NCBI RefSeq assembly: GCF_004022465.1
Contig: NZ_SAVA01000012.1
Coordinates: 1-64,000 of the forward strand
Length of the DNA: 64,000 nucleotides
Direction of reading: 5' to 3'
From: Rhodobacter huangdaonensis
Lineage (GTDB): Bacteria; Pseudomonadota; Alphaproteobacteria; Rhodobacterales; Rhodobacteraceae
Below the pieces are notes generated by a model. It did no database searches. It was not told where the DNA came from and saw only the letters and a list, made by a program, of their open reading frames with translations. The position numbers and the translations under genes are program-made. Shown here piece by piece: positions 43,072-52,470 of the stretch (positions are counted from its first letter, which is position 1; every line of letters begins with the position of its first letter).

Positions 43072-44250
43072 ATGCGCAAGGTTTCGGTTTTCGGCTCCAC
43101 CGGCTCGATCGGTGTGAACACGCTCGACCTGCTGGTGCGGCAGGGCGGTGCAGAGGCGTTTCAGGTGGTGGCGCTGACCGGCGGCCACAATGTCGACCTG
43201 CTGGCGAGCCAGGCGCGCGAGCTGCGCGCCGAGGTCGCGGTGACCGCGCATGAGGACCGGCTGCCGGCGCTGCGCGCGGCGCTGCACGGCTCGGGGATCG
43301 AGGCCGCGGCGGGCCCGGCGGCGCTGATCGAGGCGGCCGAGCGGCCGGCCGACTGGATCATGTCGGCCATCGTCGGGGCGGCGGCAATCGCGCCCGGCTT
43401 CGCGGCGCTGAAGCACGGCACGACGCTCGCGCTCGCCAACAAGGAAAGCCTGGTCGCCGCCGGGCCGCTGCTTCTGGCCGAGGCGCGGCGGCGCGGCGCG
43501 CGGATCCTGCCCGTCGACAGCGAGCATTCGGCGGTCTTTCAGGCCCTCGTCGGCGAGGAGATGGCGGCGGTCGAACGGATCATCATCACCGCCTCGGGCG
43601 GTGCCTTCCGCGACTGGCCGCTTGAGCGGCTCGCCACCGCGACCGTCGCCGCGGCCTCGACCCATCCGAACTGGGCGATGGGGCAGCGGATCACCATCGA
43701 CAGCGCCTCGATGTTCAACAAGGCGCTGGAAGTCATCGAAACGAAAGAGTTTTTTGGCGTCGATCCCGATATCATCGAGGTTCTCGTGCACCCCGAGAGC
43801 CTGGTGCATGCGCTGGTCGGCTTCCGCGACGGGGCGCTGATGGCGCATCTGGGCGCGCCCGACATGCGCCATGCGATCGGCTATGCGCTGAACTGGCCCG
43901 AGCGGGCCGAGCTGCCGGTGGCGCGGCTCGACCTGGCGCAGATCGGATCGCTCAGCTTCCGCGCCCCCGATCCGGTCCGCTTCCCGGCGCTGCGCCTCGC
44001 GCGTGAGGTGATGGCGATCGGCGGCACCGCGGGGGCGGCCTTCAACGCGGCAAAAGAGGTCGCACTCGACGGTTTCATCGCGGGGCAGATCGGCTTTCTC
44101 GACATGGCGCGGCTGGTCGAGTCGGTGCTCGCGGACATGTGCGCGCGGCAAGGGCTTGGAAATGCCGCCGTCAGCCTCGATAACGTCCTGCATACCGATG
44201 CCGAAGCCCGCACCCGCGGGCGCGAAAGAATTTCGACCGGAAGGATCTGA
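43072..44250 (+). CDS. dxr: 1-deoxy-D-xylulose 5-phosphate reductoisomerase
   Basis: A 392-residue NADPH-dependent enzyme of the MEP isoprenoid pathway, the fosmidomycin target. The Rossmann turn is VFGSTGSIGVNTLDLL; metal and substrate residues lie in LPVDSEHSAVFQ and the flexible-loop segment TASGGAFRDWPLERL; MGQRITIDSASMFNKALEVIE is the signature. Starts 3 nt after cdsA and ends 3 nt before rseP. Confidence 0.97.
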   Translation: MRKVSVFGSTGSIGVNTLDLLVRQGGAEAFQVVALTGGHNVDLLASQARELRAEVAVTAHEDRLPALRAALHGSGIEAAAGPAALIEAAERPADWIMSAIVGAAAIAPGFAALKHGTTLALANKESLVAAGPLLLAEARRRGARILPVDSEHSAVFQALVGEEMAAVERIIITASGGAFRDWPLERLATATVAAASTHPNWAMGQRITIDSASMFNKALEVIETKEFFGVDPDIIEVLVHPESLVHALVGFRDGALMAHLGAPDMRHAIGYALNWPERAELPVARLDLAQIGSLSFRAPDPVRFPALRLAREVMAIGGTAGAAFNAAKEVALDGFIAGQIGFLDMARLVESVLADMCARQGLGNAAVSLDNVLHTDAEARTRGRERISTGRI

Positions 44251-44253
44251 CCC

Positions 44254-45597
44254 TTGGAGTTTCTCCCCGATTTCGGCAGCGCGCTTTACACGCTGGTGGC
44301 CTTCGTCGTCGCGCTGATGATCATCGTGACGGTGCACGAGTTCGGCCATTACATCGTCGGCCGCTGGTCGGGGATCAAGGCCGAGGCCTTCTCGATCGGC
44401 TTCGGGCCGCGGCTGCTGTCGCGCGTCGACAAGCACGGCACGCGCTGGCAGGTCTCGGCGATCCCGCTCGGCGGCTACGTCAAGTTCCTCGGCGATGCGA
44501 ATGCCGCCTCGGCGGGCGCCGACGAGGGCGCGATGGCCGGGCTCAGTCCCGAGGAAAAGCGCCACACCATGCACGGTGCACCGCTCTGGGCACGGGCGGT
44601 GACGGTGGCGGCGGGGCCGGTGTTCAACTTCGTGCTGTCGATCGCGATCTTTGCCGGCATGATGATCTGGACCGGCACCGCGACCGATGTGCCGACGGTG
44701 GGGCAGCTTGCGGTTCTGCCGGGCGGCACGGGCGATCTGCGCGTCGGCGACCGGGTGCTGGCGATCGAGGGGCGCGACACGCCCGATTACGCGACGCTGA
44801 GCGCGGTGACGGATGAGCTGCCGTCGCAGCCTGCGCTCACCTGGCGGGTCGAGCGCGACGGGCAGCCGGCCGAGGTCAGCGGGCCGCAGCTGTTCCCGCC
44901 GCGGCTGAGCGGGGTGGTGCCGTCTTCGGCGGCCTATGCCGCGGGGCTGGCTGCGGGCGACGTGGTCACCGCGATCGACGGCGCGCCGGTCTGGCGCTTT
45001 ACCGATCTGCAGCAGAAGGTGACGGCCAGCGAAGGCGCCCCCGTGGCGCTGACGGTCTGGCGGCCGGGCAAGGACGGGGCCGAAACGCTTCAGATGACGC
45101 TGACCCCGCGCCGCACCGACGTCCCGACCGCTGCGGGGGGATTCGAAACGCGCTGGATGATCGGCGCAACGGGCGAGCCGGTCTTCACCCCGCGCACCCG
45201 CCCGACCGGCGTGGTCGAGGCGGTGAAGGGCGGGGCGGTGCAGACCTGGGAGGTTGTCGCCTCCTCGGTCTCGGCGCTCAAGCACATGATTCTCGGTCAG
45301 ATCTCCTCGTGCAACCTGCATGGCGCAATCGGCATTGCGCAGGGCTCGGCGGCGGCGGCGAAGGCGGGCACCGCGAGCTTCATCTGGTTTGTCGCGGTGC
45401 TGTCGACGGCCGTCGGCTTCCTGAACCTGTTCCCGATTCCCGTGCTCGACGGCGGGCATCTGATGTTCCACGTCTGGGAGGCCGTCACCGGCAAGCCGCC
45501 GTCGGACCGGGCGATGAACCTGCTCACCGCGCTCGGCCTGTCGCTGGTGCTGACGATGATGCTGTTCGGGCTGTGGAACGACATCTTCTGCCCCTGA
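44254..45597 (+). CDS. rseP: Site-2 zinc metalloprotease RseP
   Basis: A 447-residue intramembrane protease. HExxH is HEFGH in IIVTVHEFGHYIVGRWSG; the second active-site element is NLFPIPVLDGGHL near the C terminus. Two PDZ domains lie between (about 120-200 and 215-300; LRVGDRVLAIEG, LAAGDVVTAIDG). It cleaves anti-sigma factors after a first periplasmic cut and clears signal-peptide remnants. The start is TTG, with GGAAGGA about 10 nt upstream; no ATG fits the conserved N terminus. No anti-sigma-E gene is in the window. Confidence 0.95.
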   Translation: MEFLPDFGSALYTLVAFVVALMIIVTVHEFGHYIVGRWSGIKAEAFSIGFGPRLLSRVDKHGTRWQVSAIPLGGYVKFLGDANAASAGADEGAMAGLSPEEKRHTMHGAPLWARAVTVAAGPVFNFVLSIAIFAGMMIWTGTATDVPTVGQLAVLPGGTGDLRVGDRVLAIEGRDTPDYATLSAVTDELPSQPALTWRVERDGQPAEVSGPQLFPPRLSGVVPSSAAYAAGLAAGDVVTAIDGAPVWRFTDLQQKVTASEGAPVALTVWRPGKDGAETLQMTLTPRRTDVPTAAGGFETRWMIGATGEPVFTPRTRPTGVVEAVKGGAVQTWEVVASSVSALKHMILGQISSCNLHGAIGIAQGSAAAAKAGTASFIWFVAVLSTAVGFLNLFPIPVLDGGHLMFHVWEAVTGKPPSDRAMNLLTALGLSLVLTMMLFGLWNDIFCP

Positions 45598-45698
45598 GCG
45601 CCGCTGAGCGCCGCGCCGGCGCGACCTGGCCGCAATTCGGCCACAATGATCGACTATCTGAAGCTGCGCGGAAGGTCCGCACGCAGGAGGGGTCGATC

Positions 45699-45872
45699 AT
45701 GCAAATGATGCTCGCAGACAGCCATCGCGGCCTGTCGCTCGTCGTCGATCTGGCGCTTGATCGCCTGATGGCCCCGGCTGCAATCCTGATCGCGCTGATG
45801 ATCGGCGGGGTGCTCGGCTACGAGTTGGTCCAGCTCTTCGGCCCGGCCGCAGGCTCGCCCTATCAGCTCTGA
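45699..45872 (+). CDS. Small single-helix membrane protein, 57 residues
   Basis: A short frame between rseP and bamA: N-terminal MQMMLADSHRGLSLVVDLAL, then a hydrophobic helix APAAILIALMIGGVLGYELV and a short tail ending SPYQL. GCAGGAGGGG stands 6 nt ahead of the ATG, a very good ribosome site. One membrane segment, no known family. Its place in the rseP-bamA gap suggests co-expression with envelope genes. Not firmly established as translated. Confidence 0.55.
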   Translation: MQMMLADSHRGLSLVVDLALDRLMAPAAILIALMIGGVLGYELVQLFGPAAGSPYQL

Positions 45873-46017
45873 TCCGGAAGCGGTTTCTCCGTCCCGGACC
45901 GCGCGCCGCACCATGCCCGCCATGGCGCGGCAGGCGGCTTTGTGCCGGCTCGGCGGGCAATGGCGCAACGCCCCGGAACGAATGCCGCCAAGGCGGCGAT
46001 TCCGACATCTTGCGGTT

Positions 46018-46046
46018 TTGACAAGCTTCCCCTTTCCAGCTACTCA
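46018..46046 (+). promoter_or_regulatory. Predicted promoter ahead of bamA
   Basis: A perfect TTGACA (46018-46023), 17-nt spacer and TACTCA (46041-46046), about 45 nt before the bamA ATG. The -10 match is weak (2 of 6). It would give bamA-skp-fabZ-lpx an additional promoter independent of pyrH. The rest of 45873-46089 holds no recognised gene. Confidence 0.4.
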
Positions 46047-46089
46047 CGATCTTGCAGTCTGAGAGAAATACAGGGCGGGGTGACAGGCA

Positions 46090-48465
46090 ATGACGAACCG
46101 GCGGAAGAACGCATTTCTCGGGCGTTCCCTTCTCACGACCCGGCTTGTCGCGGTGACGCTTCTGGGCGGCGGTTTCGCCGCAGCGTTGCCGCCGGTGGCG
46201 GCGATGGCGCAGGAATATCGCTTTTCGCAGGTGAAGATCGAAGGCAACGACACGATCGAGGCGGCGACGATTCTCGCCTATGCCAAGATCGCGCGCGGCT
46301 CGGCGGTGAGCGCGGCGCAGCTCAATGACGCCTATCAGCGGATCCAGGGCTCGGGCCTGTTCGAAAAGGTCGATCTGGTGCCGCAGGGCAGCACGCTGGT
46401 GATCCGGGTGCAGGAGTTCCCGAGCGTCAACATCGTCTCCTTCGAAGGCAACAAGGTGCTGAAGGATTCGGTCCTTGCCTCGCAGGTCAAGACGCAGCCG
46501 CGCAAGGTCTACAACCCGGCGATGGTCGAGGCCGACGCCGCCTCGATCGCCAAGGGCTATGCCGATGCCGGGCGCCCGAACGTCCGCGTCGATCCGAAGG
46601 TGATCAAGCGCCCGAACAACCGCGTCGACGTCGTGTTCGAGGTGAAGGAAGGCTATGTTTCGGAAGTGGAGCGCATCAGCTTCACCGGTAACACCGCCTA
46701 TTCCGATCGTCGTCTGCGCGACGTGCTGCAGACCAAGCAGGCGGGCATCCTGCACCGGCTGATCCAGCGCGACAGCTTCGTCGCCGATCGCGTCGATCTC
46801 GACCGCCAGCTGCTGACCGACTTCTACCACTCGCGCGGCTACCCCGACGTGCAGGTCACCGGCGTGTCGTCGGAAATGGCGCGCGACCGCCAGGGCTTCT
46901 TCATGACCTTCAACATCCGCGAAGGTCAGCAGTATCACTTCGGCAAGATCAGCACCGTCTCCGAGGTGCCCGAGCTTGACGCGAAGGACTTCGAGAAGCT
47001 CGCGAAGATCCGCGAAGGGGTGATCTATTCGCCCACGGCCATCGACCTCGCCATCACCCGGATGGAAGAGACGGCGCTGCGCAAGGGGGCGAACTTCGTG
47101 CGCGTCGATCCGCGCATCACCCGCGATCCGAAGACCCAGACCCTGAACGTCGAATTCGCGCTGGTGCGCGGCGAGCGCGTCTTCGTCGAGCGCATCGACA
47201 TCGAGGGCAACACCACCACGCTCGACAGCGTGGTCCGGCGCGAGTTCCACACCGTCGAAGGCGACCCCTTCAACCCGCGCGAGATCCGCAACTCGGCGGA
47301 ACGCATCCGCGCGCTTGGCTTCTTCACCAAGGCCGATGTGAACACCCGTCAGGGCTCGGGCCCCGATCAGGTCATCGTCGACGTCAACGTCGAAGAGCAA
47401 CCCACCGGCTCGCTCAGCTTCGGTGCAAGCTATGGCGCCTCGTCGGGCTTTGGGGTGAACGTCGGGCTGCAGGAATCGAACTTCCTCGGCCGCGGCCAGT
47501 ATCTCGGCGTGCAGATCGGCACGACCTCGGGCACGCAGCAAAGCGATCTCGACTTCATCGAGCCTTATCTGCTCGGGCGCGACCTGAAGTTCCGCTATCA
47601 CATGTGGTACAATACCACCGATAACGACAACTCCGATTATTCGACGCGCCGGCAGGGGATCTCGCCCTCGATCGAGTTCCCGCTGGCCGAGAATTCCCGG
47701 CTCGAGTTGCGCTACACCTTCAGCCGCGACAAGCTCTATGGCCTGACCGCGTATAACCCGGATCCGGACGGCGATCCGTCTACGAACGACGCCACCGGCT
47801 CCTCGCCGATCCTGACCCGGGAAGCGGGCGAGAAGGACACCTCGTCGCTCGGCTACAGCTACACCTGGGACACGCGCCGCACCGGCATCGACCCGCGCTA
47901 TGGCTTCACCTTCAAGCTGTCGCAGGATCTCGCGGGCTTCGGCGGCGATGTCGACAGCCTGACCTCCACCGCTCTGCTGCGCGCCGAGCGCAAGGTCTGG
48001 AACGAGGAGGTGACGCTGCGCGCCGAGCTGGAAGGCGGCATGGTGAACAAGCGCAGCAACACCAAGCTGACGCTGCTCGACCGTTTCTCGGGCAACGGCA
48101 AGATCCGCGGCTTCGAATCGAACGGCTATGGCCCGCGCGACCTCACCGCGCCGAACAAGGATGCGCTCGGCGGCAAGTATTTTGCCGCGCTGCGGATGGA
48201 GAGCGAATTCCCGATCGGCATTCCCGAGGAATACGGCGTCACCGGCGGCCTGTTCTGGGATATCGGCTCGCTCTGGGGGCTGGATGATACCGCCGGCGCG
48301 ACCGGCACTGTCGACGACAGCATGCACCTGCGCTCGGCGGTCGGCTTCTCGGTGTTCTGGCGTTCGGCAATCGGCCCGCTGCGTCTGAACTTCTCGAAGG
48401 CGATCAAGAAGGAAGACTACGACAAGGAACAGAACTTCGACCTGACGATCTCGACGCAGTTCTGA
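46090..48465 (+). CDS. bamA: Outer membrane protein assembly factor BamA
   Basis: A 791-residue Omp85 protein. The signal sequence (LVAVTLLGGGFAAALPPVAA, then MAQEY) is followed by five POTRA repeats (about 40-430; for example SEVERISFTGNTAYSDRRLR and ERVFVERIDIEGNTTTLDS) and a 16-strand barrel. The barrel has VRGF/Y-like KIRGFESNGYGPRD, and the C-terminal strand ends in Phe (DLTISTQF), the outer-membrane insertion signature. It folds barrels into the outer membrane. skp follows after 9 nt. Confidence 0.97.
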   Translation: MTNRRKNAFLGRSLLTTRLVAVTLLGGGFAAALPPVAAMAQEYRFSQVKIEGNDTIEAATILAYAKIARGSAVSAAQLNDAYQRIQGSGLFEKVDLVPQGSTLVIRVQEFPSVNIVSFEGNKVLKDSVLASQVKTQPRKVYNPAMVEADAASIAKGYADAGRPNVRVDPKVIKRPNNRVDVVFEVKEGYVSEVERISFTGNTAYSDRRLRDVLQTKQAGILHRLIQRDSFVADRVDLDRQLLTDFYHSRGYPDVQVTGVSSEMARDRQGFFMTFNIREGQQYHFGKISTVSEVPELDAKDFEKLAKIREGVIYSPTAIDLAITRMEETALRKGANFVRVDPRITRDPKTQTLNVEFALVRGERVFVERIDIEGNTTTLDSVVRREFHTVEGDPFNPREIRNSAERIRALGFFTKADVNTRQGSGPDQVIVDVNVEEQPTGSLSFGASYGASSGFGVNVGLQESNFLGRGQYLGVQIGTTSGTQQSDLDFIEPYLLGRDLKFRYHMWYNTTDNDNSDYSTRRQGISPSIEFPLAENSRLELRYTFSRDKLYGLTAYNPDPDGDPSTNDATGSSPILTREAGEKDTSSLGYSYTWDTRRTGIDPRYGFTFKLSQDLAGFGGDVDSLTSTALLRAERKVWNEEVTLRAELEGGMVNKRSNTKLTLLDRFSGNGKIRGFESNGYGPRDLTAPNKDALGGKYFAALRMESEFPIGIPEEYGVTGGLFWDIGSLWGLDDTAGATGTVDDSMHLRSAVGFSVFWRSAIGPLRLNFSKAIKKEDYDKEQNFDLTISTQF

Positions 48466-48474
48466 GGCCGGGCG

Positions 48475-49170
48475 ATGCGGATCTTGTCGCGTTTCATCGG
48501 GGGGCCGGGGCTTCGCCTCGGCCTCGTCGTGCTTTCGGCGGGGCTTGCCGGCCTCGCCGCGGTGCCGGTCTCCGCGCAGCAGGCGCAGGGCCATGGCGAC
48601 ACGGTGATCCGCGTGCCAAGCCCGGTGCTGACCCTCGACTGGGAGGCCCTGTTCGAGGCGACCCGCTGGGGCAAGCGCATCCGCGCCGATCTCGCCAACG
48701 AGTCGCGGGCGCTGTCGGACGAGAACAACCGCATCGCCGACGACCTGATCGCCGAGGAGAAGGCGCTGACCGAACGGCGCGCGACGATGGACCCGAAGGC
48801 CTTCCGCGCCGAGGCAAACGCCTTCGACGAGCGCGCGACGGGCATTCGCAACGCGCAAAAGGCGAAGGCGCAGGCGCTGTCGCGGCGGTTCGAAGAGGAC
48901 CGGCAGGCCTTCCTCGAGGCGGTGACGCCGATGCTCGATGACATCTTGACGAAACGCGGCGCGGTTGTCGTGCTTGACCGGCGGGTGATTATCCGCGGGC
49001 TGGCCGAGGCCGACGTCACCGACGATCTGGCCCGCCTCGTCGACGAGAAGGTGGGCGACGGACCGCCGCCGGCCGGGACGCCGGCTCCCGGCCCCGGCAC
49101 CGAGGGGGCCGCGGCACCCGGGACGGCGGCGCCTGAAACTCCCGCCGCGCCGGCCACTCAGGGCAACTGA
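48475..49170 (+). CDS. skp: OmpH/Skp-family periplasmic chaperone
   Basis: A 231-residue protein with a signal sequence (LRLGLVVLSAGLAGLAAVPV then SAQQAQ) and an OmpH domain of two long helices (DNNRIADDLI, AKAQALSRRFEEDRQAFLEA) ending in DILTKRGAVVVLDRRVII, the family signature. It holds unfolded outer-membrane proteins on their way to BamA. A Pro/Ala/Gly-rich tail of about 45 residues is added at the C terminus. In E. coli lpxD comes next; here it does not. Confidence 0.92.
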   Translation: MRILSRFIGGPGLRLGLVVLSAGLAGLAAVPVSAQQAQGHGDTVIRVPSPVLTLDWEALFEATRWGKRIRADLANESRALSDENNRIADDLIAEEKALTERRATMDPKAFRAEANAFDERATGIRNAQKAKAQALSRRFEEDRQAFLEAVTPMLDDILTKRGAVVVLDRRVIIRGLAEADVTDDLARLVDEKVGDGPPPAGTPAPGPGTEGAAAPGTAAPETPAAPATQGN

Positions 49171-49250
49171 GGCCGCCCGCATTCTTGCCAAGCGGCGCCT
49201 GCGTTGTTAGCAAGGCTCGACCGCGGACGCTTGATGATCAAGGACAGATG

Positions 49251-49712
49251 ATGACCGAACCCGCCCCCCATACCTTTGCCGATCTCAGCCTGATCAAGCG
49301 GATCATTCCGCACCGATACCCGTTCCTGCTGGTCGACAAGGTGCGCGACATCGTGCCCTTCGAGTCGGCCGTCGGCATCAAGAACGTCACCTGCAACGAG
49401 CCGCATTTCCAGGGCCATTTCCCGGACGAGCCGGTGATGCCCGGCGTCACCATCGTCGAGGCGATGGCGCAGACCGCGGCGATCGTCGTGGGGATCTCGC
49501 TCAACGTCATCGACAAGCCGCTCGCCACCTATTTCATGGGCATCGACGGGGTGAAGTTCCGCCGCAAGGTGGTGCCGGGCGACGTGCTCGAGATGCATGT
49601 GAAGGTGAAGCGCGGCGGCGGCAGGATCTGGAAGTTCGAGGGCCAGGCGCTGGTCGACGGCCAGCTTGCCGCGCAGGCGGAATTCACCGCGATGATGGAC
49701 CTCAAGGCCTGA
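49251..49712 (+). CDS. fabZ: 3-hydroxyacyl-ACP dehydratase
   Basis: A 153-residue hot-dog-fold enzyme of fatty acid synthesis. The catalytic His is in GHFPDEPVMPGV and Glu in IVEAMAQTAA; IIPHRYPFLLVDKV is the N-terminal signature. I chose the second of two adjacent ATGs because AAGGA is 6-7 nt away. It competes with LpxA for 3-hydroxyacyl-ACP, explaining the linkage. lpxA follows after 3 nt. Confidence 0.96.
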   Translation: MTEPAPHTFADLSLIKRIIPHRYPFLLVDKVRDIVPFESAVGIKNVTCNEPHFQGHFPDEPVMPGVTIVEAMAQTAAIVVGISLNVIDKPLATYFMGIDGVKFRRKVVPGDVLEMHVKVKRGGGRIWKFEGQALVDGQLAAQAEFTAMMDLKA

Positions 49713-49715
49713 TCC

Positions 49716-50510
49716 ATGAGCATTGATCCGGGCGCCGTCATTCATCCTTCCGCCGTCATCGAAGAGGGCGCCTCGATCGCCGCGGGGGTCCATATCGGCC
49801 CGTTCTGCCATATCGGGCCCGAGGTCGTGCTTGCCGAGGGCGTCGAGCTGAAGTCGCATGTGGTGGTCTCCGGGCTGACCGAGATCGGCGAGGACACCAC
49901 CGTCTTTCCCTTCGCCTCGCTCGGTCAGGTGCCGCAGGACCTGAAATACAAGGGCGAGAAGACCCGCCTGGTGATCGGCAAGCGCAACCGGATCCGCGAA
50001 TATGTGACGATGAACCCCGGCACCGAGGGCGGCGGCGGCGTCACCCGGGTCGGTGACGACGGGCTGTTCATGTCCTCGAGCCATGTCGCCCATGACGTCA
50101 CCATCGGCAACCGGGTGATCCTGGTGAATTCGGTCGCGATCGCCGGGCATTGCCACATCGAGGATGACGTGATCGTCGGCGGGCTGTCGGGCGTGCACCA
50201 ATGGGTGCGCATCGGCCATGGCGCGATCATCGGCGCGCTGTCGATGGTGACCTCGGACGTGATCCCGCATGCGCTCGTTGCCGGGCCGCGGGCGCAGCTC
50301 GAGGGGCTGAACCTCGTCGGGCTGAAACGGCGCGGTGTGTCGCGCGCCGAGATCGGCGCGCTGCGCGAGCTTTACATGGCGCTGTCCGAAGGCAATTTCC
50401 GCGAACAGGCACGCAAGCTGCATGACGAGGGCACCGACAGCGCGCTTGCCCGCGAGGTGCTTGATTTCATTCTCGGTCCGTCGGACCGCAGCTTCCTGAC
50501 GCCGCGATGA
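49716..50510 (+). CDS. lpxA: UDP-N-acetylglucosamine O-acyltransferase
   Basis: A 264-residue left-handed beta-helix enzyme catalysing the first step of lipid A synthesis. Hexapeptide repeats run from about residue 7 (VIHPSAVIEEGASIAAGVHI) to about 185; the catalytic His lies in SSHVAHDVTIG. The C-terminal helical part (RAEIGALRELYMALSEGNF) is normal. Overlaps lpxI by 4 nt. Confidence 0.97.
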   Translation: MSIDPGAVIHPSAVIEEGASIAAGVHIGPFCHIGPEVVLAEGVELKSHVVVSGLTEIGEDTTVFPFASLGQVPQDLKYKGEKTRLVIGKRNRIREYVTMNPGTEGGGGVTRVGDDGLFMSSSHVAHDVTIGNRVILVNSVAIAGHCHIEDDVIVGGLSGVHQWVRIGHGAIIGALSMVTSDVIPHALVAGPRAQLEGLNLVGLKRRGVSRAEIGALRELYMALSEGNFREQARKLHDEGTDSALAREVLDFILGPSDRSFLTPR

Positions 50511-51319
50511 GCGCCGGCTCCGAAACCGCGCTGATCGCGGGGACGGGCGGGCTGCCGGCGCTGCTGGCGGCGGCGGCGCCGGGGATGCTGGTGTGCGAGC
50601 TTGACGGCTTTCCCTCGGCTGTGCCGGGGGCCGAGCCGCTGCGCTTCCGCATCGAGCGGCTGGTGCCCTTCCTTGACGCGCTCGTCGCGCGGGGCGTGTC
50701 GCGGGTCTGCTTTGCCGGCGCGATCCGCCGCCCGAAGATCGAACCCGAGATGTTCGACGCGCAGACCGCAATGCTGGTGCCGCGGCTCGTCGGCGCGATG
50801 CAGGCGGGAGATGACGCGACGCTGCGCGCGGTGATCGAGCTGTTCGAGGACTGGGGCCTTGTCGCCGTCGGGGCCGACGAGATCGCGCCCGCTCTGGTGC
50901 CGGGCGCCGGCGTGCTGACCGGCGCCGTGACCGCGGCGGACGAGGCCGACGCCGAGCGTGCGGCGGCGATCGTCGCCGCGCTCGGTTCGGTCGATGTCGG
51001 GCAGGGCGCGGTTGTCGCGCGCGGGCTCTGCCTTGCGGTCGAGAGCCTGCCGGGCACCGATGCGATGCTTGATTTCGTCGCCGGATATCGTGCGCTGCAC
51101 CCCGCACCGGCGGGCGGGCTGTTCTTCAAGGCGCCGAAACCCGGGCAGGACCGGCGCATCGACCTGCCGGCGATCGGGCCGCAAACGGTGGCGAAGGCCG
51201 CCGCGGCGGGGCTTTCCGGCATTGCCTTCGAGGCGGGGGGGGTGCTGCTCCTTGACCGCGCCGCGACCGTCGCCGCGGCCGAGACCGCCGGCATTTTCCT
51301 GTGGGGGCGGGCAGGATGA
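50507..51319 (+). CDS. lpxI: UDP-2,3-diacylglucosamine pyrophosphatase LpxI
   Basis: A 270-residue LpxI (former DUF1009), the alphaproteobacterial alternative to LpxH. It cleaves UDP-2,3-diacylglucosamine to lipid X and UMP. N-terminal ETALIAGTGGLPALLAAAA and C-terminal IDLPAIGPQTVAKAAAAGL with IAFEAGGVLLLDR are typical. Overlaps lpxA upstream and lpxB downstream by 4 nt each. Confidence 0.95.
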   Translation: MSAGSETALIAGTGGLPALLAAAAPGMLVCELDGFPSAVPGAEPLRFRIERLVPFLDALVARGVSRVCFAGAIRRPKIEPEMFDAQTAMLVPRLVGAMQAGDDATLRAVIELFEDWGLVAVGADEIAPALVPGAGVLTGAVTAADEADAERAAAIVAALGSVDVGQGAVVARGLCLAVESLPGTDAMLDFVAGYRALHPAPAGGLFFKAPKPGQDRRIDLPAIGPQTVAKAAAAGLSGIAFEAGGVLLLDRAATVAAAETAGIFLWGRAG

Positions 51320-52470
51320 GGCTGTTCCTGGTCGCGGGCGAGGCTTCGGGTGACAAGCTCGGCGCGGCGCTGATGGCCGGGATGAAGGCGCTTGCGCCGG
51401 GCGTCGAGTTCGCCGGCGTCGGCGGCCCGCTGATGGAGGCCGAGGGCCTCGTCAGCCTGTTCCCGATGGAAGAGCTCTCGGTGATGGGCCTCGCCGAGGT
51501 GCTGCCGAAATATCGCCAGCTCAAGCGCCGCATCGCCGAGACCGCGCAGGCGGTGCTCGGGGCCGCGCCGGCCGCGCTTGTCACCATCGACAGCCCCGAC
51601 TTCTCGCTGCGCGTCGCCCGCCTCGTCAAGGCGGCGCGGCCGGATCTGCGCACCATCCATTACGTCGCGCCCTCGGTCTGGGCCTGGCGCCCCGGGCGCG
51701 CGGCGAAGATGGCGCAGGTGATCGACCACGTTCTGGCACTGTTGCCGTTCGAGCCGCCCTATATGGAAGCCGCCGGCATGAGCTGCGATTTCGTCGGCCA
51801 TCCGGTGGTCGCCGAGCCGCGGGCGAGTGCCGTCGAGGCCGCGCTGTTCCGCGAGCGCCATGGCATCGGCGACGAGCAGCCGCTGGTGCTGTGCCTGCCC
51901 GGTTCGCGCCGCGGCGAGGTCGAGCGGCTCGGGCCGCGCTTCGACGAGGCGCTGATGCGGCTGCGTGACCGCGAACCCGGGCTGCGGGTGGTGCTGCCGA
52001 CGGTGCGCGGCGTCTCCTCGCTGGTGCGCGAAATGACCACGCGCTGGCCGGTCGCGCCGATCGTCGTCGAGGAGGCGGCGGACAAGCGTGCGGCCTTCGC
52101 CGCGGCGGATCTGGCGCTGGCTGCCTCGGGCACGGTCAGCCTGGAACTTGCGGCAAGCCGCACGCCGATGGTGATCGCCTATGACGCGAGCTTCCTGACC
52201 TGGCACATCATCTGGCGGATGCTGCGGATCGACACGGTGACGCTGGTCAACCTGGTGTCCGAGACCCGGGCGATCCCGGAATTCCTCGGCCCCGAGTGCC
52301 GGCCAGACCGGATCTGCCGCGCCCTCGTGCGGCTTCTGGAAAGCCCCGAGGCGCGGGCCGATCAGCACGCGGCGATGGAGGAAACGATGCGCCGCCTTGG
52401 CGAAGGCGGCGAGGCGCCGGGGCTGCGCGCGGCGCGCTCGGTGCTGGCGGCGATCGAACGGAGGGGGTGA
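51316..52470 (+). CDS. lpxB: Lipid-A-disaccharide synthase
   Basis: A 384-residue GT19 glycosyltransferase that joins lipid X to UDP-diacylglucosamine. Signatures: MRLFLVAGEASGDKLGAAL, YYVAPSVWAWRPGR-like HYVAPSVWAWRPGRAAKMAQ, the LCLPGSRRGEVERL donor loop, and ASGTVSLELAASRTPMVIAY. ATGA overlap with lpxI. The stop overlaps the next start (TGATG). Confidence 0.96.
   Translation: MRLFLVAGEASGDKLGAALMAGMKALAPGVEFAGVGGPLMEAEGLVSLFPMEELSVMGLAEVLPKYRQLKRRIAETAQAVLGAAPAALVTIDSPDFSLRVARLVKAARPDLRTIHYVAPSVWAWRPGRAAKMAQVIDHVLALLPFEPPYMEAAGMSCDFVGHPVVAEPRASAVEAALFRERHGIGDEQPLVLCLPGSRRGEVERLGPRFDEALMRLRDREPGLRVVLPTVRGVSSLVREMTTRWPVAPIVVEEAADKRAAFAAADLALAASGTVSLELAASRTPMVIAYDASFLTWHIIWRMLRIDTVTLVNLVSETRAIPEFLGPECRPDRICRALVRLLESPEARADQHAAMEETMRRLGEGGEAPGLRAARSVLAAIERRG

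Noticed and set aside
42136..49191. Two leftward frames of over 1100 residues opposite cdsA-dxr-rseP and bamA-skp
   Set aside because: They are shadows of clearly conserved rightward genes.
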